From Gloeopeniophorella convolvens (Eukaryota; Basidiomycota; Agaricomycetes; Russulales), in the NCBI GenBank assembly GCA_022496205.1, contig WTXD01000083.1, positions 32,791-96,790 of the forward strand: 64,000 bases of DNA. Direction: 5' to 3'. Position 1 is the first letter of the stretch, and every line of letters begins with the position of its first letter. Positions 55,155 through 64,000 of the stretch are shown here, piece after piece. The notes under the pieces are model-generated. The model was not told the origin of the DNA, did no database searches, and saw only the letters and a list, made by a program, of their open reading frames with translations. The position numbers were made by a program, and so were the translations under genes.

Positions 55155-57468
55155 ATGGACAAGCTCATGTTCAGTCCGAAAAGACCTTCAGTGAGTGATC
55201 CGTCAGGCCCGATATTCTCTATGTATCTCGAGCGTGCGGAGGAGGAAGACAGGAGGATGGTCGAGAATTGGAAGGGTGACGCGGATGGGATACTCGTATT
55301 CGTGCGTGCACTGTCCCCCTTCTCTGCCTCGTGGTGCGCTCAGACCCTCCGTTGTAGACTGGTCTATTCTCCGCCTCCGTGGCAACATTTCTGGGAAACA
55401 CGTACCAGGGGCTTCAATTGAACTCACAGGACGCGTCCGCTTTCTACCTCTCGCGCATCTATCAGCAGTCAGCATCCGACAACGGCTTTCAAGTCTCTAT
55501 CCCCTCGACTATCTCCGATCCTGCCACTTTCAGTCCATCCACGACCACTGTCTGGGTCAACGCTCTCTGGTTCCTCAGTCTCGTCATCAGCTTGACATGC
55601 GCGCTCCTGGCCACGATGCTGCAACAATGGGCACGGCATTATCTGCGCGTGACCCAGACGCGCTACCAGCCATATAAGCGGGCCCGCATCCGCTCGTTCT
55701 ACGCCGAGGGCGTGGAGAAGTTCCGAGTTTCCTGGGCAATCGACGCACTTCCCGCGCTTCTCCATCTGTCCGTCTTCCTGTTCTACGCGGGCCTCTCGGT
55801 CCTTCTCTTCACCGTCAATCTCACTATATTCAAGATCATCGTCTCATGGGTCGCGCTCTGCCTGTCACTCTATGTGGTGATCACTATCTTGCCGGCCATA
55901 TTTCCGAACAGTCCATATCGCACGCCCCTAAGCGCATCATGCTGGATGGCTCCTTTATACATCCTCCGACCGCCTGTCAATGTCTCCAGGCACATCCTCG
56001 GCTTCTTTCTTGACCAATTCTACGCACTAGGACGAGTCTATGTCACCCTCGGTCACTTGGGGGCAAGTTTGCGAGTTCTGGTCACGAGCGGAATGCCCAA
56101 ATGGGCTGAAAAGGCAGCAATGGACCAGCCACCCGATACGGACAGTCGAGCATTAGCATGGACATACGACTCCTTGGATGAGGATCACGAGTTGGAGCAA
56201 TTCCTAGCCGGAGTCCTCGGCCTGCTGAACTCAAGGATGGTGAAGCAGCCTGCGGAAGTGCTGGCGCTCGTGGACGCGCTCAGTCATCATGACGACATCA
56301 TTCTCGGAGCGCTCGACCTGATTTCTCGTCCCATAGGACCAAGCCCCTCCCCTCAAGCGGCCCAACATCGACGGTTCAGGATATGCTCTGAAGCTGTATT
56401 TGCACTCCTCCTCCATGGTCATCTATGGTGGTGGCCCGATTTGTTCGTGTGGGTCAGGAGGGCCAATCCTGAGTTTTTAGTCGCTTTGGAAAGGATGGCG
56501 AAGGACCCGGATCAAGACCTCGTCATCGCTGCAAGATGTATGGCACATTTATGTTTCTCATGGAGATATAGGGAAATAGAGATGGTCACTTCCGTTACCC
56601 GCATCGCGGGCCTTCCTCCCCTCACAGATTTGGCTGCCTTGTCTGATCTTGAGATCCGCTCTGCCGTTACCCTGCGCTTTATTCGCCACGTTGCCTTACC
56701 CTATCTCGATGGGCCATCTCGAACGACACGTGCGAAGGCAATAACCGCTACTTTACGCGACATGCAGCTACCGCCCGACTTAGGGGGAGTCCCTCCAACG
56801 AGACCTACTATAGTCTGTGCGAGATTTGGAATCGTGCCATCGGGGTCGCCCAGGACCGAGACGAGCACAAGGTGGCTTTGCATATCCTTGCATGTCTCAA
56901 ACCTTTCTATTCCCATTCTCACCCTCAAGCCGTTACAATGGCTTCAGAACAATTTCGAGGTGATATACCTTACGATAAACTCATCACCCTCAAGCAATCT
57001 GACTTCCTCCCATGCGTTGAGGCGTCCCACCGCCGCCCTCCTACTTCCCATCCTCCATCCCCAGCCTCTGGCCATCCTGTACGGCTTTCAGACCAGCCAC
57101 AGGGTGATCCTTCCCCTGAATCTGCACGTCTTGTCGGCCTCGAACCCTCCGCACCTGCGCTCCCGAGTAACTCCGCAATCCCAGTGATGCTACTAACGCC
57201 TGGGGCGAGCGAAACGCCGGTCATTGGTGCAGCATCTATGTCACTACCGACTGTTGACCCCGCGTCCCTCGTCGGATCTCCTTTTCAAACTAGCCACTCT
57301 GTGCTTCCGGTCGCAGTACCTGCCTCACTGAAAAACACCTTCTTCCCAACAATCCTGTCGACGCCAGCAACTCTACGCAACAAACTACTTCTACCAACAT
57401 GTTGTCCAGCCCTGACGCAGATGGGCCATCAACAGCAGGCTCCGGAGTTGTGGTTACTGTGGACGTAG
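55155..57468 (+). CDS. DUF6535 protein, copy 3, with an apparent frameshift
   Basis: From 55155 the frame reads YLERAEEEDRRMVENWKGDA, then DGILVF. An intron ending at 55357 is followed by TGLFSASVATFLGNTYQGL, the same intron position as in copies 1 and 2. Membrane helices include LWFLSLVISLTCALLATMLQ and LLHLSVFLFYAGLSVLLFTV. The domain continues to DMQLPPDLGG. At the G5 run 56783-56787 the natural protein shifts frame: NETYYSLCEIWNRAIGVAQD and HKVALHILACLKPFYS continue in another frame to a stop at 57468, whereas the first frame stops at 57187 with low-complexity sequence. Either a one-base indel (mutation or assembly error) or decay is likely. Its sequence is clearly more distant than copies 1 and 2 are from each other. 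Confidence 0.7.
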
Positions 57469-57869
57469 AACATGCACACCTTCATTCCTCGAGTGGAGAT
57501 ACCTCGCCATCCCTTCAGGGTGCCGTCAAGGCGGGTGATACGGTCTCCCTGTGATGAGTGGGAGATGTTGGTGTCGTGATTCGTAGGACCGGTTGGGTTA
57601 TTGCAGCGTCTGCTCATGCTTTTCATGTATCTACATAGCGAATTCGTGGACTGCACATGTAACGCGAGAAATGATGCACGCACGCACGCACGCTCTGGCG
57701 ACGACTGCGCTCGCTGCTTGGCGCCCAGATTGGCCTCTGCTTCAGCGGTACGGATGTCCCTGGTGGATGAACGTGAGTGGTCTTCAAAGCTGTGCGACCC
57801 CATGGGAGTATGGCGGCACGGTGCGGAGACAGGAAAACAGGAGTGTATGCTGAGACGCAGCAAAAAGTG
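57469..57869. other. 3' flank of DUF6535 copy 3
   Basis: Contains a GCAC-type short tandem run near 57677-57690. No gene supported. Confidence 0.4.
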
Positions 57870-57982
57870 TGCATTAACTGGGAATCGAACCCAGGGCGGG
57901 TCGAAGTTACTAGAGTAGTGACTGTGAGATCACATGACTCATGAAGTGGCAACGACCCAGGTTACCACTACCCCATTAATGC
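57870..57982 (-). tRNA. tRNA-Gly (anticodon GCC) with a 42-nt intron
   Basis: Minus strand. Acceptor stem GCATTAA pairs with TTAATGC, discriminator A. D-arm GGG-TAGTGGTAA-CCT. Anticodon stem GGTCG/CGACC with loop TTGCCA then intron then T. T-arm CTGGG-TTCGATT-CCCAG. Mature length is about 71 nt. The intron sits one base 3' of the anticodon, the canonical position for nuclear tRNA introns. Confidence 0.88.
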
Positions 57983-58704
57983 CTTGGTAAGAGCTATGCA
58001 AATTGTTATATGTGACGATGAGGCAGGAGAAACGATGTTTTGCGAGCGAGATTGGAGTGGAACGACGGGAGGCGATGATCGAGACGCGTGAGAATGGCGG
58101 GCCGGCGCCGCCGTCGCGCCCAGTCGCATCGTTGTTCTTGGCACGCGTCTCGGGTGCTTACATTCGCCTCTGCCAGTAGAATGTCCACCTTACTACGAAA
58201 CCAAATCTGCTCTGAACCTCCAGGGGCGCGATCTGAGAGTGACACCGACACAATTGGCGCTCGCTGTAAGCGAAGGTGGATTTCGAGCCAGACGGGCTCT
58301 CGTCACCAACCCAACAGCGCGGACAATTGATGCTCAGAAAGGCCCACCATTCGCATCTCCCGGCAGATATAAACACCATCATTACACCAACACACCAAGC
58401 TTCACCAGTGCACAAGATATGATTCACGAGCTGAAAATTCCAATCAGCACTTGGGAAGATCATGAAAAAGCAGAAAGTGCGATGCGAGAGCGCAGGGCGG
58501 TAAGTACACGGCGAGAAGAAAGGGTGAAATGGAGTAGTAGCGGGTATACCGTAACGTGGGGGGGGGGGCGTACGTATATATCTATCTACCTGCGCAACGG
58601 CTTTCATTTTCGGTCAGCAGATCGAGAGGGTCGTGGACAGCCGCCGAGCGGGGGTGGTGGTACAGAGCCTAAGCCGCAGAGGAAAGAGGGTTTCGTGATC
58701 ATAG
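57983..58704. other. 3' flank of membrane-protein copy A, part of the tandem duplication
   Basis: About 58260-58560 matches 60720-61020: CTTCGAGCCAG-like, CATTCGCATCTCCC, CATGAAAAAGCAGAAA and GAGCGCAGGGCGGTAAGTAC blocks. An 11-G run lies at 58558-58568. Open frames here are not convincingly coding. Confidence 0.5.
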
Positions 58705-59770
58705 TTATGGATATAAATACGTGCAAATACAAGTGTAGGGAAATACGACTGCCACTCCGCCCTCACCAGCTCGGGTGGCGTTGATATTAGACGGCGCACG
58801 ATTGGGTCTGAGCCAATCTGGAGCGTAGGAGCGGTGCGGAAACGACGCAACTGACGCCGCCTGGTCCACGTACGGCAGGAACACCGGCGCCCCGGCCATA
58901 ACGCGCTTCTCGTGACCGAGGGTGCTGCGCCCTGCGTCGGACGCGACGGACGTCTGGCTGCGGCCGGCCGAGTGCTTCTGCAGCGAGGGCTTTGCGTCGC
59001 TGGCGCGACGTGACCTCTTGAGGGCGGCGGGCGTCGCGGTCCACCGCCCGCTGTGGCCGGTTTCCGCGGTGTGGACGCGCGCCGGCCGACGCCGACAGAG
59101 CCAGAAGAGCAGCGCGCCGAGGACCGCCGCGAGGAACGCGATCCCACCGGCGACGCCGGCCTGCGATGGCACCTACGTGCGAGTGATGGGAGGAGGCCGC
59201 TGCAGGGGTGTTCGTGGGAGCCGCGCCACCAGAAACAGCTGATGACGGCACCGCAGGTGCGAACTGCTGCACACAGCTGGTTATCGTGCCGTTTTGGACG
59301 AAGAAGGGGCTCGAGGACATGACTGTGCCTTGGATGTCGGCCAGCATCTGGTACCAGCCCTGGGGGACGTTAACGCCAGGGTCTCCCCAAGTCCACTTGC
59401 CCACGGTAGGATCGAACTGCTCGGCGACGACCTCGTTGACGGTGGGGAGATAGGAGCTATTGAAGCCGTTGAATTGCCGCCTGTGAGGCGGCGCTCTTCC
59501 GGGTTGTACGCCCCTAGTCGTGGACAAGGCAGGACCACCGGTCGTAATTGGCGTCCCGATGCTCGGGACGAAGCTGCTGGGTAAGGGCGGCGCCTCCTGC
59601 GTGACGTTCACATTCGAGATGTTGAGCGACAAGGTCGCTTGAGGACCGGTGTAGACCCAATTGACAGACGTGACGCCGCATGTGAACATTTCATTCACCG
59701 GCTGGAAAGCGAAGGTGGGCACAGGGAACGCAATGGAGATGGGATGGATGCTTGATGATGAGGCTACCAT
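58705..59770 (-). pseudogene. Single-pass membrane protein, copy A, frameshifted
   Basis: From ATG 59770 the ectodomain is intact and parallels copy B: FAFQPVNEMFTCGVTSVNWV, YTGPQATLSLNISNVNV, RRQFNGFNSSYLPTVNEVVA, NVPQGWYQMLADIQGTV and NGTITSCVQQFAPAVPSS, then SHHSHVGAIAG. There copy A has one extra base relative to copy B (59158-59162; CGCCGGCCTGCG against CGCCGCCCGCG). The original frame then becomes an Arg-rich sequence. The membrane segment (GGIAFLAAVLGALLFWLCRR) and tail SDAKPSLQKHSAG continue in the shifted frame to a divergent end at 58705. The C-terminal ~120 residues of copy B are missing. A decayed copy is likely; an assembly error would also explain the single-base shift. Confidence 0.7.
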
Positions 59771-59875
59771 GATGGTACGCAGTCAAGGGCGGAGACTCGC
59801 GACGAGGTGGGCTCCTGGGACGCAAAAGCGCAGAAAAAAACAAACGCTGGTCAGCATGGCTGGGCGAGGTACTCT

Positions 59876-59907
59876 GTCAGCGCCCGAGTCCGGACTCGGG
59901 GGCTGAC
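59876..59907. repeat. 32-bp palindrome upstream of copy A
   Basis: Two 16-bp arms match at 15 of 16 positions. The perfect core is CCGAGTCCGGACTCGG. It lies about 106-137 bp before the copy A start. Confidence 0.7.
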
Positions 59908-60070
59908 GGCATGACAAAGTACAACTCACAGGTCTGAGGGCGAAAGATGAGCAAAGCGGCGCTGTCCTGTGTCCATGGGGATGGTGAAATGGTCAGATCA
60001 GAGCGAAAGCGAGGCGAAGCGGACGATATGAAGACTTCTCACCTGTACTTATCCAAAATGCGTCAACGGA

Positions 60071-60699
60071 CTTAAGCCGCACCTTGGCAAATCTAGTCAG
60101 TTAATTAACGACGCTAATAGGTGGAAGCGATGTCGAGGCTACCAGCTCTGGCCTGTGTACGAGTGCCACAGCAGGTCGATGCACTGTCATATTTATTCCA
60201 TTGCTGCTTCTGACCAAGATAGCACCTTGCCCATGATCGCTGGGAGATATGCGCAGATAGCCCGCAGCTATAGCCTCTGTGATTGATGATCTCTGTTGGT
60301 GTGGCGGACACGCTTGTATCAGCACTGCATCGTGCAGCCTTGGAGCACAGCCACGAAGCCAGTCTCCGCGACATACTGGCCAAGTGGAGACAGCCGCTCA
60401 CATGGGCGTGCTTCCCGGGAACGATGCACTGCCACATCAGGGCGCAATGAAACAGGCCCCGTGCTATTGGGTGGGAGCTTGAAGGGAAGGGCCTACAGCG
60501 ATCTGATAGTCTCATCCCTAGTTGTCGGAGGAGAACTATAAGTGTGAACCAACGTCGGGATGGCCCCAGGGCTGTGCAGGCGAAGACCGAAACAGTAGAC
60601 TTCCACGCGGCGTACCACGAAAGCGGCTCTCTTTATGTAATATCACCTTCGCTACACGGTCTGGGAACGAGACCAGCGAACAAAGGGGCTGTCAGTATG
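60071..60699. other. Spacer between the two duplication units
   Basis: Single-copy sequence with no supported gene. Confidence 0.4.
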
Positions 60700-61242
60700 G
60701 GAGTTTCTGTAAGCAAATTTGGACTTCGAGCCAGGCGGGCTCTCACCGACACCGGCCCGAAAGCGCGGACAAGTGATATCAGAAAGGACCGTCATTCGCA
60801 TCTCCCAGCAGATATCGACATCAATATCAACATCACACCAACACACCATGCACCATGCGTGATCAGCACACAAGTCATGATTCACAAAGGGGGAAAAAGC
60901 CAATTAGCAACCTGGGAAAACCATGAAAAAGCAGAAAGGTGCGATACGAGAGCGCAGGGCGGTAAGTACACGGCAGGGAGAAAATGCGAAATGAAGCAGT
61001 AACGGGTACACCATAACGTGAGAGGGCATATGTATGCGTCTGTCTGCCAGCACAACAGCTTTCGTTTTCGGTGAGCAGATCGAGAGGGTCGTGGATAGCC
61101 GCCGGGCGGGGATGGTAGTGATACAAACGGAGGGGTTTGGGTAGTCTCAGCCCGGCCTGCAGACTGACTGCCTGTGCGCGTCGTCAGCAACAACGCCAGC
61201 CAGGCTTGGACGGGTGAGACAACGTACATTAGAGCAGGACAT

Positions 61243-62547
61243 CTAGTTCCGCGCGGGTGGCGGCGGGTCCGGCATCATCACGTGCATCGGGCGCATCGCA
61301 CCAAAGCTCGACTGGTGCTGCAGCACATGCCCTGGAGGCGCACCGATAGGCGGCACGCCAGCCGCGCCGCCATGCACCGACTCGAGCGTTGTGCGCGACG
61401 ACGATGCGCCGTCAGGAGAGGCAGCCGCGATGTCCGGCTCGTCCGCAGCATCATAGCGCGGCGCGGGCTTGCGGCGCGGGCCGCCGCCGCCCGTCGGCGT
61501 ACGCTCCATCGCGAGCGCGTCGGCAACGTACGGGTTGAACGACGCGGGGCGCTCGGCGGGGCGGGCGAGGCTCGTGGTCGTCTGCACGGACGTGCGCTTC
61601 GACTGCGGTTGCGACGCCGCCTGGCCCTGGTACGGCAGGAACACCGGCGCCCCAGCTGCGATAAGCTTCTCGTGGCCGAGAGTGCTGAGCTCCTCGTCGG
61701 ACGCGACGAACGTCTGGTTTCCGTCGACCGAATCCTTCGGCAGCGAAGGCTTTGCGTCGCTGGCGTGGCGCGACTTCTTGAGCGCGAGGGGCGTCGCGGT
61801 CCACCTCCCGGCGTGGCCGGTCTCCGCGCCGCGACCGCGCGCCGGCCGGCGCCGGCAGAGCCAGAAGAGCAGCGCGCCGAGGACCGCCGCGAGGAACGCG
61901 ATCCCACCAACGACGCCGCCCGCGATGGCACCTGCGTGCGAGTGATGGGAGGAGGAGGCCGCTCCAATAGTAGTTGAGGAGCTCGTGGGAGCCGGGGTGC
62001 TAGAAATAGTTGATGACGGCACCGCAGGTGCGAACTGCTGCACACAACTGGTTATCGTGCCGTTCTGGACGAAGAAGGGACCCGAGGACGAGACGGTGCC
62101 TTGGACGTCGGCCAGCATCTGGTACCAGCCCTGGGGGACGTTGACGCCGGGACTTTCCCAAGTCCAGTTGCCCACACTAGGATCGAGCTGCTCGGCGACG
62201 ACTTCGTTGACGGTTGGGAGATACGAGCCACCGAAGCCGTTAAATTGCCGCCTACGAGGCGGCGCTCCTCCGGGTTGTATCCCCCCAGTCGAAGATGGGG
62301 CAGGATCACCGTTCGTGATCGGTATTCCGATGTTTGAGACGGAGCTGCTGGACGGCGGCGGCGGCGGTGGCGCATCCTGCTGGACGTTTACATTCGAGAT
62401 GTTGAGCAACAAGGTTGCCTGAGGGCCGGTGTAGGTCCAACCGACAGTCGTGATGCCGCATGTGAACATCTCATTGACCGGCTGGAAAGAGAAGGGGGGC
62501 GGAGTGGGAGGGATAGGGATGGGACCGATGCCTGATGGTGATGCCAT
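61243..62547 (-). CDS. Single-pass membrane protein, copy B (intact)
   Basis: One open frame of 434 residues from ATG 62547. The ectodomain includes FSFQPVNEMFTCGITTVGWT, YTGPQATLLLNISNVNV, a Pro/Ser linker, SYLPTVNEVVAEQLDPSVGN, VPQGWYQMLADVQGTV and NGTITSCVQQFAPAVPSS. Two Cys (in TCG and SCV) could form a disulfide. A Ser/Thr-rich stalk leads to GAIAGGVVGGIAFLAAVLGA, LLFWLCRRR (membrane segment plus basic stop-transfer). A cytosolic tail rich in Ser/Pro/Arg ends MPDPPPPARN. This layout is common in Agaricomycete surface proteins of unknown function. No signal peptide follows ATG 62547; one may be encoded upstream (VLRPTLLTGVAALLCSG near 62600). Confidence 0.8.
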   Translation of the reverse strand: MASPSGIGPIPIPPTPPPFSFQPVNEMFTCGITTVGWTYTGPQATLLLNISNVNVQQDAPPPPPPSSSSVSNIGIPITNGDPAPSSTGGIQPGGAPPRRRQFNGFGGSYLPTVNEVVAEQLDPSVGNWTWESPGVNVPQGWYQMLADVQGTVSSSGPFFVQNGTITSCVQQFAPAVPSSTISSTPAPTSSSTTIGAASSSHHSHAGAIAGGVVGGIAFLAAVLGALLFWLCRRRPARGRGAETGHAGRWTATPLALKKSRHASDAKPSLPKDSVDGNQTFVASDEELSTLGHEKLIAAGAPVFLPYQGQAASQPQSKRTSVQTTTSLARPAERPASFNPYVADALAMERTPTGGGGPRRKPAPRYDAADEPDIAAASPDGASSSRTTLESVHGGAAGVPPIGAPPGHVLQHQSSFGAMRPMHVMMPDPPPPARN

Positions 62548-62643
62548 GATGGTACGCAGTCAAGGGCAGAGACCGGCGACGAGGTGGGCTCCTGAACACA
62601 AAAGCGCAGCAACGCCGGTCAGCAGGGTCGGGCGAAGTACTCC

Positions 62644-62675
62644 GTCAGCGCCCGAGTCCGGACTCGAGGACTGAC
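62644..62675. repeat. 32-bp imperfect palindrome upstream of copy B
   Basis: Arms match at 13 of 16 positions, core CGAGTCCGGACTCG. Same place relative to the gene as the palindrome at 59876-59907. Confidence 0.65.
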
Positions 62676-62860
62676 GGCATGACGAAAAGCAACTCACGGG
62701 TCTGAGGGCGAAAGACGAGTAAAGCGACGCTTTCCTGTCTTCATGGGGGACGATGAAACGGTCAGATCAAAGCGAAAGCGAGGCGAAGCGAGCGAGATAT
62801 GAAGGCTTCTCACCTGAACTTCAAATCCGACGTGCGTCAAGGGACACGCGACGATCTTAA

Positions 62861-64000
62861 GCCGTAACCTTGGCGAATGGACGCAGGCTCAAGCACGAGG
62901 TGACGGGGAGAAGGACCTCGAGGCTGGGGGAGACGACAAGGGAGGAGGCTCCAGCAGATGATGGGAGACGAAACCAAGTCCCACCAACGGACACCGCCAG
63001 GGCGACGCAGGTTGGTCACCGGTCTCCGCTGACAATTGGAGATGGTTCAGCCACTTCGCTCCTTATTCGGATGTTTGCTCTCAGTCGGGGCCGGTCACCA
63101 GACCCGCTTCCACCTGCTTCCGCGCGATATCGGAGCTAGAGAGCGGCATGCGGAATCGAGGGCACAGAGGGCGCTCGCGGTCGTAGACATCGGCATTGAG
63201 AGCGAAACGACAGGCGCGCGCTGGCCAAGTCCACAGACTTATATATGTGATTTCCTCGTCGCCGAGAGGAGCGGGGGTGAGAGCATGATGCTGGCGGCCG
63301 TCACCTGTGGCAACGCCAACCAACACCTCATATATCAGTGGCTCAGACAGCCCGCTCGGGGCTGTCGCCTATTTCGAGTGCAGAGATGACTTTACCCAGT
63401 ACGACGACCTCAGGGCCTCGTGCTTACAGGTGCTTACCCACCACTGTCTGACAGTTGGCCAACGACTCCGGCCGAAGCGTCCGCGCAAACATCAGCCTGA
63501 GGTCTGCTATTTCCCCGATCTTCCCATGCGCACAGCGCGGCAGGCGTCTACGCCGACCAACCCGCGCGGTGGTACTTAGACATTGCAATTCTGGCACAAC
63601 CAACACCCCGCAAGAAACCGCTCCACCAATTCAATCTGACCTTGCCCGCCCCCGGGCGCTTCCCTCGCACATCACAGATGCGACCCTTCCAACCTTGTCG
63701 CTTACTGATAACCTCACAGGCTTTTGGGGTGCATTCTCAGAGCCAGGCCCAAGAACCGCCACCGCCAGCCCTTGGCTCCGAGCCCCTCCCCTCCGCGGAC
63801 GCACCAACCCAAAACTTACCCCCCGCAGCGCGCGCTTCTGGAACGCTGCGCGGAACGCAGCCACCGGCCATGTGATGTGATGTGCCCGCTCGCTGCATGC
63901 ACAATCCTGGTCCCGTTCCGAAGCCGGGACGCGCCCAGCCCAGCCCCCCCCCCCCCCCCCAGCACACTCTGAAATCCTCTGAACTGCGCGCTTCGATCCG
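62861..64000. other. Right-edge region, no gene assigned with confidence
   Basis: Plus-strand frames at 63307-63579 (CRDDFTQYDDLRASCLQVL) and 63642-63875 (QAFGVHSQSQAQEPPPPALG) read somewhat like protein and may be pieces of a gene or a relic. I cannot join or identify them. A 17-C run at 63944-63960 lies near the edge. Confidence 0.3.

Larger units (their letters stand above)
58240..60070. repeat. Tandem duplication, unit A (single-pass membrane protein)
   Basis: Same-orientation counterpart of about 60700-62860, covering the gene, ~450 bp of 3' flank and ~300 bp upstream including a palindrome. Limits are approximate. Confidence 0.75.
60700..62860. repeat. Tandem duplication, unit B (single-pass membrane protein)
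   Basis: Counterpart of about 58240-60070. It contains the intact copy B gene, plus flanks with matching blocks such as AAAGCGAAAGCGAGGCGAAG upstream. Confidence 0.75.

Noticed and set aside
58239..58784. Plus-strand open frames repeated in both membrane-protein duplication units
   Set aside because: The shared sequence is explained by the segmental duplication. The frames are not conserved between the two units and contain the poly-G run.

Overview
The window looks like nuclear DNA from a basidiomycete fungus, most likely an Agaricomycete of the polypore type. The reasons are intron-dense genes with 45-65 bp GT-AG introns, GC-rich codon use, and three genes of the basidiomycete-expanded DUF6535 family. 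Recognisable genes also include eukaryotic housekeeping proteins (MOV10/SDE3 helicase, aminopeptidase P, NIPA Mg2+ transporter, UNC50, acetyl-CoA transporter, oxysterol-binding protein) and two nuclear tRNA genes. The species cannot be named from sequence alone. Coding assignments come from reading motifs and splice junctions by eye; no database search was run.

Layout. 1-6.2 kb: a partial exon at the left edge, a helicase-less N-terminal duplicate of an SDE3-like gene, then the full SDE3-like RNA helicase, all on minus. 6.9-11.7 kb: aminopeptidase P (minus) divergent from a NIPA-type magnesium transporter (plus). 12.2-15.2 kb: DUF6535 gene 1. 16-20.6 kb: a tandem duplication of an NmrA-like NAD(P)-binding gene flanking a small unknown gene. 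20.8-26.6 kb: secreted S1/P1 nuclease, cytochrome P450 and UNC50, all on minus. 26.9-31 kb: a long disordered Arg/Ser/Asp-rich protein. 31.4-37.1 kb: two tandem SLC33A1-type acetyl-CoA transporters. 37.6-42.6 kb: two tandem extended short-chain dehydrogenases with a ~1-kb inverted-repeat mobile element between them. 43.4-49.7 kb: a SAP-like protein, a coiled-coil protein, tRNA-Val, a multi-pass membrane protein and an oxysterol-binding protein. 50.7-57.5 kb: DUF6535 genes 2 and 3. 57.9-62.6 kb: intron-containing tRNA-Gly and a tandem pair of single-pass membrane proteins, one of them frameshifted.

The dominant theme is local duplication. Five families are present as adjacent pairs (SDE3 N-terminus, NmrA, SLC33A1, SDR, single-pass membrane protein), and DUF6535 is present three times. 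The copies show different fates: intact, truncated or frameshifted. Other points of note are micro-exons of 9, 15 and 24 nt, two GC-AG introns, a 1-kb inverted-repeat element with eight direct AGTCCTGCCC boxes and pol III-like boxes, and a conserved palindrome upstream of the membrane-protein pair. I saw no biosynthetic cluster or defence system. The strongest candidates for something undescribed are the inverted-repeat element and the truncated silencing-helicase paralogue.
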